Source: Terfezia claveryi
Lineage: Eukaryota > Ascomycota > Pezizomycetes > Pezizales > Pezizaceae
Length of the DNA: 17,354 bases
Direction: 5' to 3'
Assembly: GCA_015179025.1 (NCBI GenBank)
Contig: WHUX01000606.1
Span: 1 to 17,354, forward strand
Below the pieces are notes generated by a model. It was not told the DNA's origin. It did no database searches and saw only the letters and a list, made by a program, of their open reading frames with translations. The position numbers and the translations under genes were made by a program. Below are positions 1 through 9,859 of this stretch, piece after piece (within the stretch, counting starts at the first letter, position 1; every line of letters begins with the position of its first letter).

Positions 1-290
1 CCCAAGACTTGGTCAGTACTGTAGGTCAGTTGCTTGTCTCTATTTTGTTTCAAAATATTAGATGCCACCCAAAAATCGATCTATTAGCCTATCCAAACCT
101 GTCCATTTCACATTCCCACCATATATCAATAAATGTCTATATCTTTACGAGGCATATATATTTTGCTGGCAATAGTTCCGTTCATTTTGCAGTCCGCTAT
201 ACTGTCAAGAATAGACCGACAGGGTTTGTGTGGGAGCTGATGCATATTCCAGTGATGAATGCATTACTTGGTGATATATGGTAATAGGAT
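1..290 (+). repeat. Fragment of a dispersed repeat, less mutated copy
   Basis: From about position 15 to 285 this stretch aligns almost without gaps to about 14113-14400 on the same strand. Shared anchors include AGTACTRTAGGTCAGTT near the start and ATCTATATCTTTA-like text near the middle. Where the two differ, this copy mostly has C or G and the other has T or A, so this copy is closer to the ancestral sequence. The other copy lies just downstream of the RNase H remnant of a gypsy pol, so this is probably the 3' part of the same element family. One frame (9-284) is open in both copies for much of its length, but its product resembles nothing I know, and I do not call it a gene. Similarity stops near 285-290. 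Confidence 0.75.
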
Positions 291-459
291 ATATGCTTAT
301 GAAGGAGGAGGGAAAAACCTAAAGAAATGTTCCAACATCATGATCATCCCACACCATCAGGAGACTGTCAGTCGGGTTCTGATCAGCTAATGCAGTAAGA
401 TTCCAAGCGGTACTGAATAGATGAATAGCTTTATATAATGCTTCAACACGAAGTGGGAC

Positions 460-1537
460 AGAGTAGTCTAGGGAAAAATAAAAGCAGTCAAAGTGGAAGG
501 ATTTAAATCCTACCCAGCCGAGAAAGAGATCACAGTCACTCACCCCCCAAACACTTTAAGCGAGGAACTGACCTGTATGGTAGCCACCCTAAGGAGAGAA
601 ATGTACCGTACGGCAATACAATACCCAAACAACAAGGTAGTTTTGATCAATTGTAATACAATAGAACTAGTTATCTCAGCACTATCAGGGAAGAAAGGAG
701 AGCATGCCTGGGCAGAGCAGACAAAATCATACAGGCACTGGATATCTCCTTAGCAGTCTAATCACCGAAGTGGCTAGTAAGAAGCAGATATAGAGGTGAT
801 AGTTATGAAGGGAAGGCATGCTCTCTAAGGTTCTCAGTATACAGAAAGGACCTTATCAAGCTGGATTCATCACTCCCAATCCCAATCCCAGGAGGAAATC
901 ATGCATACATCTATGAATGATACAAAGACAAGGCTTTCTATATAGACTTATTGGGCTACACAGTCTCAGAACCAAGACCGACATATAGCCTAATTCCAAT
1001 CCTTAATGAGATACATGGTACCTACTGCAACTTCAACAACTATGGGGCGGAAACTTGCTTCTCCCGTATCAACAATGAGAAGTTCATTAACAATAATGGA
1101 CACCGTTACACAAGTAACTAAGCCTACAAGGGGAAGCAACTGAAAAATGAATTTTAGACCCTCTAGAATATACGAGGAAGGAAAGGGGAGGATTCTCATC
1201 TCTTACTGTAATATTAACAATAGCAGGATTAATACTCACACTTTCCTTGAACACACTAAAGGTTCCGACATAATTTCATAGGGGAGCCAGTTATCTATAA
1301 TACTCCAGCTGGTCCCGCACTACGAACTATCCCTTCTTTCGATGCATTACTACCTTATACTTCTACAGCAAGATTACAGGATATATCGCAACTAGATACC
1401 ATAAGGGTTCAAGCAAGTATATTAACCACAATATTAGCTTTATCCAAATAGGCTCTATTAAGGCCTTTGGTATATACTTCAATAGCAGCAGTTTAACCAA
1501 TAACCTTACAGCAGATCTCAACAGAATTTCAGTCACT
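460..1537 (+). pseudogene. Decayed coding remnant of unknown family
   Basis: Three + strand segments read like former protein in different frames. The first is 493-753 (86 codons open). The second is about 759-1121 (one internal stop at 918-920). The third is about 1301-1537, which ends exactly at the LTR. The amino-acid composition is protein-like: several cysteines, and aromatic and proline residues in plausible spacing. The last segment holds three N-x-S/T sequons within about 35 codons. That could fit the ectodomain of a secreted or glycosylated protein, possibly from a captured virus or retroelement, but I recognise no motif and name no family. Frame changes and stops show it is not functional as read. 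The stretch 290-460 holds no convincing gene. The LTR at 1538 probably interrupts or truncates this remnant. Confidence 0.4.
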
Positions 1538-2274
1538 TGTAAGTGTGGGCCAAGTTAGTAGAGGTGTTCCTAAAATAAACACGACTCTACCAACGTGATT
1601 GGGCAGCTAAGCACACTCTCTAGGTCCTATACAGGAGTCCCAGAGAGCAGCTAGCTGTTGGTGTATTTGTAGAGGGGTGTTCGGGAGAGTCACGGAGGTC
1701 TGGAGAAAGAATATTACTAGTGTAGCTTGTATATTCTAATGTTGCTCGACTAGATGGTACTGAAAGAGATCCTGTCCTACCTAGAGGCTGTGGAAATAAG
1801 GTCTTTAATAGACACTAGATTTCTAAGGCTATGAGTCTAAATGAACTCATGTAAGGACAATCATCAAGACTCATTATGATACCTGATTATAATGGATACA
1901 AGATAGCTCATTCTAGATATGTTCTGTATCATAGATGATGCTAGAGAAAGTAGTAGAAACGAGGCTGACAATAGAAAAGAAATAAGACATGATATCAGTT
2001 GCCGAACAAGATAGGCAACTGGAACAAGAGAAAGTGGTTAGCTTGCTGACGATACAAGATATGTCAGTAATGAGTCAGAGATGAGGGAAAAGATAACATG
2101 CTAAAAAAAGACAACACTAATACATAAGTAATCCAAATACTAATCCAACTAAGGGAAATACCTAAGCAAGTAAAATACGTCCTAAACATCTGATAACAAA
2201 ATCCTAAAAATAGCCAAAGAGATTCCAACGTTCAAACAAGACTTATAGTAATTAGAAAACAAGTATTCCTTATA
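1538..2274 (-). repeat. 3' LTR of the chromovirus
   Basis: This direct repeat of 9130-9859 begins TGTAAG and ends CTTATA on the + strand. The other copy ends CTTACA, giving a 6-bp inverted TGTAAG/CTTACA terminus typical of LTRs; the difference is a C-to-T change. By hand alignment the two LTRs differ at a few dozen positions plus small indels. Most differences are transitions, and this copy usually carries the A or T. The internal boundary is fixed by the purine-rich tract at 2275-2287. Confidence 0.92.
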
Positions 2275-2287
2275 TCCTTCCCTTCTT
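2275..2287 (-). other. Polypurine tract
   Basis: On the - strand this reads AAGAAGGGAAGGA and lies immediately upstream of the 3' LTR. It is the expected plus-strand primer site for reverse transcription. It independently supports both the LTR boundary and the - strand orientation. Confidence 0.75.
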
Positions 2288-2300
2288 AAGAAATCCTTTA

Positions 2301-3750
2301 CTAAAAAATAGACCACAAAGTTAATAGGAGGAAAAAAATATCGAAAATATCAAAACTAAAAGAAACCATGAATGACAAGTTCTCCCAATACTTCTGTACT
2401 GCATCAACTGGGATATTCTCTGCCAGTTCCCAAGTATTATCTTTATTTCCCCAACCTTGCCACTTGATGAAGTATAAAGTACTACCATTTTTCTTGACAA
2501 TGTGTTTGATAATATGCTCAAACTCATACCTTGGGCCTAGAACATCCCATTCAATAGGACCTGGCTTTGGCAAAGCCCTTGCCAGGAAGATGTTGTCAGG
2601 ATTATTATGATATGGTGCAAAAAGAGAGGTATGGACTTTGATATATCCAGAGCGGACAAGAGAGGTTTCGATAGTGTAGTTGTCGATATTTGGATAGACG
2701 GCGAGGATTTTGTAAGGACCGAGGAAAATGGGCTCCAACTTAGAGTACTGAGATTCTCTGCTAAATGCAGAATGATGAATTTTGACGAGATCACCAATCT
2801 AATACTCAGGACTAGCTCTTCTCTTTTTATTAGCTAGCCTAGTCATCTCAACTCGACTAGTGTTCATATTTTCTTGTACAGCAGACCATAAAGCTTGCGT
2901 TAAACCATCTGGCCTTGGTGTAGGAATATCAGATTGAACTGGAGTATCTTGATAAGTAGGAGAGAATCGAAAAATAAGAGTATGAGGAGTAGTGCCTCTA
3001 GTTGTATCTACAGTATTGTTAATAGCTTCCATGACAAGTGAAATAGCTGGCATCCAACTGCTGCTATGTTCTTGCTGTTTGGCTCGTAAGATAGTTAAGA
3101 TTGCTTTATTAGCAATCTCAGACTGACCATCTGATTTTAGGTGGTAGGAGGTAGACATGGATTGATAAATATTGTTGATGAGGTAGAATGTCTTCTAAAT
3201 GCTAGAGGTAAAGAGAACATCCTGATCTATAACTATATCTTCTGGATATCCGAAGTGAGGATATATATGATTCATGTAGTTGTTGACTAATATATTGGCA
3301 GTATATCTAGTTTGTAGAGGGATAATAATAGTATACTTAGTGAGTCTATATACTATTGTCCAAACGTAATCCACCACAACATTGGAGGGGCTGAGTTTGA
3401 TAGGAGAAAGGGCAAGAAAGTCCATAGTAAGATATGTAAATGGCTTACTAGGAATAGAAAGAGGATGGAGGTGGCCATAAGGCTTTTGAGTCGAGTTCTT
3501 TATTGTTTGACATATAGCGCATGTCTGACAGTACAAACAGATATCTCTTCCCATCTTAGGCCAAAAGAAGTTGTTGCTGAGTGCATGATACATCTTGGTA
3601 AATCTAAGATGACCAAGGGATGTATGGTATTTTTTAAGGAGGATATTCTTGATATAAAGGTTGCATAACTAGGTATTAGGGATGCAGAGACAGACCTAAT
3701 TATTGTAAGTATAGTAAAAAATACCATGACGAGTACAATAACCATTGTGG
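2301..3750 (-). pseudogene. Integrase with C-terminal chromodomain (chromovirus pol 3' part)
   Basis: The retroviral-type integrase inserts element cDNA into chromatin. From 3593 down to 2301 a single frame is kept, with stops only at 3195-3197 and 2799-2801. An N-terminal zinc-finger-like part is visible: a CAIC pair at the C side and His residues just upstream of 3593. The catalytic acidic residues are all present: Asp in TMDFLALSP (codon 3420-3422), Asp in VIDQDVLF (3225-3227) and Glu in DGQSEIANK (3117-3119). This is a D-64-D-35-E spacing in one frame. The GPY-like core (FLGPYKI) lies near 2715. The stop at 3195 falls where the family usually has Trp, consistent with TGG to TAG. The last part is the chromodomain at 2382-2528. 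This is the best preserved part of the element. Confidence 0.9.
2382..2528 (-). other. Chromodomain of the integrase tail
   Basis: The roughly 49-residue segment begins YEFEHIIKH and continues through LYFIKWQGW, DNTWE and a C-terminal helix ending KYWE. The pattern of Tyr-x-Val/Phe-Glu, then FIKWxGW, then NTWE is the canonical chromodomain pattern. In chromoviruses this module is thought to guide integration to heterochromatin through methylated histone H3. That function is known for the group and is not shown here. The frame ends about 27 residues later at 2301. Confidence 0.9.
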
Positions 3751-3759
3751 AGAGGAGAT

Positions 3760-5030
3760 GAGATAATCTTTAAAAATATAGGATCTGCCTTATAACCTTC
3801 AGTAAGGAGGTTTCCCCACTGAGCATAAGTAGGAATAAGATTAGGAATATCAGAAGTGCTTCATCCTAATGCCAACACTTGTTCTACCAGGTTGTTATAG
3901 GAATTATGAGATAACTATTGCCAATGCATATCATCACCAAAAGGGAGGAGGGTATAAAGGTCCAGAATCATATCTGGGTCTGGAACAGTAAAGGAATTGA
4001 ATACCAGAGTATGCTCGATCTTAAATAGTCCTTTGGGAAGGTAATAGGGAACGATAAAATAATGTATAGGTAACTCAGAACTAACACTTGGAATAGAGAT
4101 GGTATCACTAGCATAAGAAGAGATAGAGGAAGATTTATCTCGAGGGGCTAGAGAAGTGACAGGAATAGTAGAATAATAAATAGAATCTTCGAGATTAGTT
4201 AGGTCTTCATGTGATGAGAATTCTCGATCAAGAATTGCCTTTTCTTCTCTCTTCTCAAGATGAGTCCATCTAGTAGACTTAGGAGAGAGTCTCTGGAGTC
4301 ATTTCTGGAGGAGAAGTTGGTAAGAAAAGAGGTAAAACTGGAGGAGAGTAGTGTGTAGTTGATGAGCCTTCTGCTGCTTTAGCCAATGCTTGAAAGTAAT
4401 CCTGATCAGCTCGATATATATTGCAAATATAGGTATAATAACCACATTTATCACAATATGAACAGTGGTTATTATGAGGAGTCCTATTCTGATTTATGAG
4501 GATGACTAATGATAGTAACAGCCTTCATCTTTGCATGAAGTCTAGTACATAAGTGCATGCTTAGCCCTGAATCTAGCTGCTTTGACAGAGTCTTCACTAG
4601 TAGGATTGTGTTTGAGAAGGGTAATAACTCTTTGCTTAAAAGCGAAGTTATTAACTACCATAGAGAGCAAAGCTTCTGTCATACTGTTATCTGGAATAAC
4701 TGGAGTTTTTGCTGGAGGAGCAGACATTGCTTTAGGTGGAGTGTTCTCATTATTAACCAAAGGTCCACTTCTGGTCCAGAGATTTGGTTTGGTTTTGGTT
4801 TTGTCTCTGCTTTGTGATCTTGTAGTTGCAGCAGACATAATGAGAGCTGGAGGAGGTGGTTGTAGGTAAACTGGAGGCGTAGATCCACTGGTAATGACCT
4901 TCTCTTTGTAGTAATAAAGCCTGAAGGAATAGAAGGAGGGTGCGGAAATCTAGAGGTATGAGGAGCTTGAGTAGTATTGATTGAGTATGGAATAAAATCT
5001 GAGAGAGTAGGGACAAGTGATGGGTTTATA
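3760..5030 (-). pseudogene. Linker between RNase H and integrase, degraded
   Basis: This lies between the RNase H end and the integrase zinc finger. It holds two overlapping open stretches (5119-4679 and 4838-4542) rich in Pro, Thr and Lys, then a Cys cluster at 4423-4464, then sequence with many stops from about 4300 to 3760. I recognise no enzyme domain. The length is unusual for a simple tether, and the segment may once have been a separate module or a spacer in the polyprotein. Confidence 0.45.
4423..4464 (-). other. Cys-rich motif in the pol linker
   Basis: The - strand reads HCSYCDKCGYYTYIC, that is C-x2-C-x2-C-G-x5-C with a preceding His. It could be a zinc-binding knuckle or ribbon separate from the Gag CCHC and from the integrase HHCC finger. 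It lies in a frame with an open stretch of several tens of codons. Zinc binding is inference. Confidence 0.4.
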
Positions 5031-6470
5031 TACACTTGAGAGAGAGTATCTGCTATAACGTTTTGTTTCCTTTGAGGTGCTGAATTGTACACTAAAATTG
5101 GTGTATAATTTGCTGCCATCTAGCTTGTTTCCCAGTTAGGTTATGTTAGAAAGGGAAAGTGACTAGTAGTTTGTGATCTGTAAGGATAGTGAATGTACAT
5201 CTACTAAGCTCGCTTCTGAAGTGTTCTAGTGCGTCCACAATTGCTAGGAGTTCTTATCAAAAGTAGAATAGTTTTCTTGTGCTGAATTAAACTTTCGAGA
5301 GTGGAAACCTGCTGGATAATTAGTGAGGAAGTGGGTCCTTATCCTAACCATGCACCAGTTCCAATTAAACTCGCATCCGTAATGAGATAGATTGGATCAG
5401 TTGATTCATAGTTGATTGGTTTGACTGCCGGATCTGTAGATAGGGCTGCTTTCATTAATTTAAACGAAGTAGTATGAGTAGGGGTCCAGTCCCATATTGT
5501 AGTAGATCCAGCCATTTCTGTTAGTGTGCTGCAAGTGCTGTAAGATGAGGAATGACGCTACTAAAGTAATTAACCATACCTAAATAGGCCAGAAGTTGGT
5601 TTGATTTTGAGGAGTAGGCCAGTCTAGGATTTTAGTAATTGACTTAGGTATAGGAGATATACCTCTTCTGTAATTACATGTCCTAGAAATTGTAGAATGT
5701 CAGGGAGAAATTGGGATTTCTCTTTGCTAGCATAGAACTTATACTTCCTAAGTTTCTTTAGAATATTTCGAACATGTTCCAAATGTTCCTTATAGGTTTT
5801 GCTGAAATAAAGATGTCATTAATGTAAACATATACAGAGATTCCTAATTCTTCTTTAAACAAGTTGTTCATAGCGTTCTGGAAGGTAGCTGGTATGTTGC
5901 AGTCTCCTTGTTGCATAATTCGTGTTCTAAATACACCAAATGTGTATTAATGCAGTTCTTGGTTTATGTGCTTCTATGACTCGGACCTCATGATAGGCAT
6001 TGCTGATATCGACTTTGGTCCTGAAGGGGTGTCGTGCCACTGTATTCCTAATCAACGTTTGACTTGGGATAAGACTTGTTTCATAATTGTCATAGCATTC
6101 CTAGCTACTAAATCATGTAAAAATCTTGCTTTGCTAGGGTATGGTTTTGGAATCACAAACATGGCACATGCAGATGTGTCATTAGACCTGTAGACACGTC
6201 TGTCTTCTCTTCCTCTCTGAGTTTTTCCAATAGTTGAGGGAGGAATTTTTCTTTAGGCTTAATTGGTCTTGGTTTCCATACTGATATTGGATCTTTCAAA
6301 TCGATCGTATGGTTCATTCCTTCTCTTAGTGAGGTAGGTCTAGTATTTTCGTAGCTGGAAATAGTCAGGGAACTCATCAAAGACATTGTGATGAGGTTGT
6401 AGGGTTGTTGCAGCTGAATTAATTTTCTGAGGTGTGTGTGGGTCTGGGAAATAAGTAACAAGGGTTTTTG
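5030..6470 (-). pseudogene. Reverse transcriptase and RNase H, frameshifted
   Basis: The RNA-directed DNA polymerase and RNase H copy the element RNA into cDNA. The pre-finger region lies at 6461-6153. RT motif A reads VDISNAYHEVRV (5978-6010, catalytic Asp at 6008-6010). An LFKEELG segment precedes the catalytic loop, which reads YINDIF at 5815-5826 where Y-x-D-D is expected. The RT thumb includes FLGHVI. RNase H begins near YLITDAS (Asp at 5375-5377), with a GTGAWLG stretch after it. Its end, NVIADTLSQ, is near 5040-5060 and matches the family's AD-x-LSR tail. The parts alternate between frames, so several indels are present. Neighbouring parts join without obvious loss. Confidence 0.9.
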
Positions 6471-6789
6471 CAGGGGTCGGGAGATTAGTGTTAATCTCCT
6501 TTTTTCTAGTATTTTTCGTTACTGGTGTGACTGTCCATGGGGCTAGTAAAATCGAGGATGTCCAGGGGGCTGAATAGTAACACTCATATTACCATGTTGA
6601 TCACTGCTTTAGTATGTCTTAGAGATGGAGACCTAAGATTTCATCCCAATCTTTGAGTGCAGCCACATAGAAAATTCGTTGCTCTGACCATCCCAACCAG
6701 TCACAATTTGCCTTAGTATAATGGCTAATAGATCCTTAGATCCTTTCATAGTCATCTGCAAGGTGATCGGTTTAGTGCCTGCAGGTGGA

Positions 6790-6905
6790 AATTATGCAAG
6801 GTACAGAATTTGCTGCTAATGAGGTCGGCACCTATAGTTTGCTGATCAACTAAAGTCTTTGCAGGTTGGTTGTTGATCTTCATAGTAACTAGAGGTGTTC
6901 TTTGC
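6790..6905 (-). pseudogene. Retropepsin-like protease segment with atypical active site
   Basis: The aspartic protease cleaves the Gag-Pol polyprotein. Between the CCHC knuckle and RT the - strand reads PLVTMKINNQPAKTLVDQQT followed by an IGADLIS-like stretch. This matches the usual retropepsin layout (substrate-side strand, LVD-T-G-A, then ADLIS). Only the Asp of the D-T/S-G triad is present, followed by Gln-Gln-Thr. It may be a diverged family trait or a lost active site. The position in the gene order supports the call. Confidence 0.65.
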
Positions 6906-7068
6906 TGCATCAATGATAGGTGTTACTGATTTTCCTTTTGTATGTAGAGCAGGAGGTTCTTGGTCTTGAATGAATTGAGCTGCAGAAGTAATCTTATCTG
7001 GGTGATTAACTTCTGTAATTGCGCTCAATAGTGCCTGCGGCACTTCGAATTTGTTGCTTCTTGGCTGG

Positions 7069-7110
7069 ACAGTTAGTAGCTTGATGTCCTAACTTCCTAC
7101 AATAGAAACA
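7069..7110 (-). other. CCHC zinc knuckle (nucleocapsid)
   Basis: The - strand reads CFYCRKLGHQATNC, an exact C-x2-C-x4-H-x4-C knuckle that binds element RNA in the nucleocapsid part of Gag. It is followed by a basic stretch beginning PAKKQQ. All four ligands are intact. A frame change lies just upstream, relative to the TPEEK-containing segment. Confidence 0.95.
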
Positions 7111-7119
7111 TCACCTTTC

Positions 7120-8831
7120 TTGCTAGCTCAACTTTTTCTTCTGGAGTTAGCTTCTTAAATGTCGAGGGTGAGGTTGCAGGCTTGCTGAAAGACTTAGACT
7201 TATTGAACGTAGTCTTAGAAGGTCCAGGATTAAAGCCTGTCTAATGTGTCTGAGATTGTTGACGCACTTTCTGACCATTTTTGGCTTATGATCTTTTTTG
7301 AGGCTTGGAAGTTGTGCATAACTGAATCATGCTTACTGCAGAGTTCAATCATCTCGTTCCAATCCATATCTTCTTAATATAAGCCTAACTTTATGGAGTA
7401 AGGAAGAGTCCATAGCTTCTAACAATTGATGGTAACACTACCAATCCGTTATCTTAGTAAGAAGGAGTTGCATTTGCTTAATCTTATTTGCAACTTGTTG
7501 GAATGGTTTAGTGCGTCCATTCTGCTCTTCTGATAGCTTGGAATTCGTTCCAAAGCTGATCTTTACTGGTGAAGGGAATGCAGAATTTCCGAAATTCTAT
7601 AAGAAATTGAGCCACTGTATTGTTCTTAGTTTTATTGTCTTTCTGGTAAGAACTATGAAGAACTTTTGCGTCTCCTTCTAAGTGCCAACCGAGCCAAATC
7701 ATGGCTTCTCTAGAGTTTGGATTGAGGTCTCCCACATCTAAGAATCCCTAGCATCATCAACCAATATTAAAGGTTGTTGCTTCTTTCATTTTCTAGCTCC
7801 ATTATTCATCTTGAGTTTAGGAGATTTAAGTTTACTGCTTTCAAAGACTGAACTGACGTAGTATCTACACTTTGAATCTTCTAATGCGTCCAATAGAGAT
7901 TGGAATGTAATTTCCCATAGATGATTCAGAGTCAGATCCATCTGAATCATTAGGGTTGTCAGATCTAGAAGGAGCTGACAATCTAATCTTAGCCGGAGTT
8001 TTGCTAGGTGTTTGTGGAGGCTTAAGAGTAGGTGGAGGAACGTGTTGAGGTTGCTGAGGTGGTGGCATAGTATTAGATGTAGTAGTACTAGCAGGGTTCT
8101 GAAATGAGGTTGTCTGAGTTTTGGTACTAGTGTTTATGCGAGATCCAGGAGGGGCTGAAGGGCTTCTTGGAGGGAAAGACTGGAGAACGTGGTTTCGGGT
8201 ATTGAGAGGAGGAACTAGATCCACGAAAAATATCTAAAGGATTCTTAGGTAAAAAGGTTTCACGGAATTCCTTTTTTGCATGAGATAGGAAGCTCGGGTG
8301 AGTTTCCTTAGTTTTCTGTGGTGCTGTTGGAATTCCTAAATGATCTGATCCACGTCTTGCTGGTTTTTCTGGCGTGATCGGAAATTGTCCTGGAACATTT
8401 TGTTGCTTGAGTTCCTGAGCTAATTCTGAAGTAGCTTTGATTAATTGAATAAATCCTTCATAATCATTACTAAATGTTTTAGCTCTTGGTTTATGCTGGT
8501 AATAGAACGCAGACATGTTCGTAATCATATTGAATAATTCATTTTGATCTTTGGGTTCAGGCTGAAAGGATTGCTGAGGCTTGATTGGAGTAGGTTGCTG
8601 AACAACTACTGCTGGACGTTTTCCTTGAGTTGATGGTTTAGGAGTTTCTTCTTCCGTTTGATACTCTTCTAACTCATCATCATCCTGTTCGAGTTCTTCT
8701 TCCTCATCTGCCTTAGATGATTGTCTAGATGTGGTTCTAGAACTAGGATTCTGTTTGAGAGGACTAAATTCAGGGTCATGGCCTGAAAGTCTGCTAGAGG
8801 TTCTAAGAACTGAGTGTTGTTCTGACGCCAT
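7120..8831 (-). pseudogene. gag: gag polyprotein, frameshifted
   Basis: Gag forms the virus-like particle. The start is taken at 8831 (MASEQHSVLRTSSR), the longest open N-terminal frame. Residues 1-100 are acidic and polar, rich in Glu, Asp, Ser and Gln. Pro- and Ser-rich segments follow. The frame changes once within the overlap of 8127-8224, and the new frame runs to 7865. A capsid-like block (7735-7508) has an IWLGWHLEGDA motif and a downstream FLIEFRKF helix, consistent with the retrotransposon Gag capsid fold. Further frame changes lead to the CCHC knuckle at 7069-7110. Several stops occur between 7865 and 7735. It is not translatable as a single protein. Confidence 0.8.
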
Positions 8832-9129
8832 TGGGGCTTGCTTAATTTCGTTTGCAAGGCTTTTACTGAGATTCTGAGACCGTGTGGTTGCTAAAGAGGC
8901 TAGTACTGAATAACTAGTGCTGACAGGAATATGATGGCGTTTTTCTGGAATGACAAGGGAGAACAGTGACTGACTGATTCACAGGCCTTGTTGAGCTCGG
9001 GTTCTGGAGTAGCTGGAGTAGCTAAAGAATTGTCTAGAGTGTTAGACAAGGTTCAAGAGGAACTAGGGGTGATCAAGCCCTAGAAAAGAGGAGGAGAAAT
9101 TTTTAAAGCTGGTTTGCAGGTAAAAAAAA
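8832..9129 (-). other. 5' leader of the chromovirus
   Basis: This is the untranslated region between the 5' LTR and the gag start. Directly after the LTR the - strand reads TTTTTTTTACCTGCAAACC. It does not start with TGG, the complement of a tRNA CCA end, so I see no ordinary tRNA primer-binding site. No long open frame is present. Confidence 0.6.
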
Positions 9130-9859
9130 TGTAAGTGTGGGCCAAGTTAGTAGAGGTGTTCCTGAGATGAACACGGCTCTACCAACGTGGTTGGGCAGCT
9201 AAGCACACTGTCTAGGTCCTATACAGGAGTCCCAAAGAGCGGCTGGCTGTTGGTGTATTTGGGGGGTGTTCGGGAGAGTCACGGAGATCTGGAGAAAGAA
9301 TATTACCGGTGTAGCTTGTATATTCTGATGTTGCTCGACTAGATGGTACTGAAAGAGATCCTGTCCTATCTAGAGGCCGCGGAAATAAGGTCTTTAATAG
9401 ACACTAGATTTCTGAGGCTATGAGTCTAAACGAACTCATGTAAGGACAATCATCAAGACTCATTATGATACCTGATCATAATGGATACAAGATGGCTCAT
9501 TCTAGATACGTTCTGTATCATAGATGACGCCAGAGAAAGTAATAGAAACGAGGCTGACAATAGAATAGAGAATAAGACATGACATCAGTTGCCGAACAAG
9601 ATAGGCAACTGGAACAGGAGAAAGTGGTTAGCTTGCTGACCACATAAAACATGTCAGTAATGAGTCAGTGAAAGAGATAACGTGCTAAAGAAAGACAACA
9701 CTAATACATGAGTAATCCATATACTAATCCAACTGAGGGAAATACCTAAACAAGTAAAATGCGTCCTAAACATTAGATAAAGAAAATCCTAAAAATAGCC
9801 AAAGAGATTCCAACGTTCAAACAAGACTTATAGTAAGGAGAAAACAAGTATTCCTTACA
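9130..9859 (-). repeat. 5' LTR of the chromovirus
   Basis: This 730-bp copy of the LTR at 1538-2274 has intact termini, TGTAAG at 9130 and CTTACA at 9854-9859. It is the less mutated of the two and keeps more G and C at variable sites. It is followed without a gap by an inverted fragment of the same LTR at 9860-9925. Confidence 0.92.

Larger units (their letters stand above)
1538..9859 (-). mobile_element. Ty3/gypsy chromovirus with two LTRs, inactive
   Basis: An 8.3-kb LTR retrotransposon lies on the - strand. Its order in element orientation is: 5' LTR (9130-9859), leader (8832-9129), gag (8831 to about 7100), CCHC knuckle (7069-7110), protease (about 6790-6905), reverse transcriptase and RNase H (about 6470-5030), linker (about 5030-3760), integrase and chromodomain (about 3750-2301), polypurine tract (2275-2287), 3' LTR (2274-1538). 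The order RT, RNase H, integrase defines Ty3/gypsy, and the C-terminal chromodomain places it in the chromoviruses. Frameshifts in gag and pol and several stops make it non-autonomous. No target-site duplication is visible: the left flank ends TCACT, while the right LTR is followed by CCCAA, which belongs to an inverted LTR scrap. Confidence 0.93.

Noticed and set aside
319..543. Open frame on the - strand at 319-543
   Set aside because: It overlaps the + strand remnant, has no motif, and has no support from splice signals or context.
990..1199. Hydrophobic - strand open frame that could suggest a membrane peptide
   Set aside because: It lies antisense to the better supported + strand remnant segment, and the hydrophobicity follows from that sequence.
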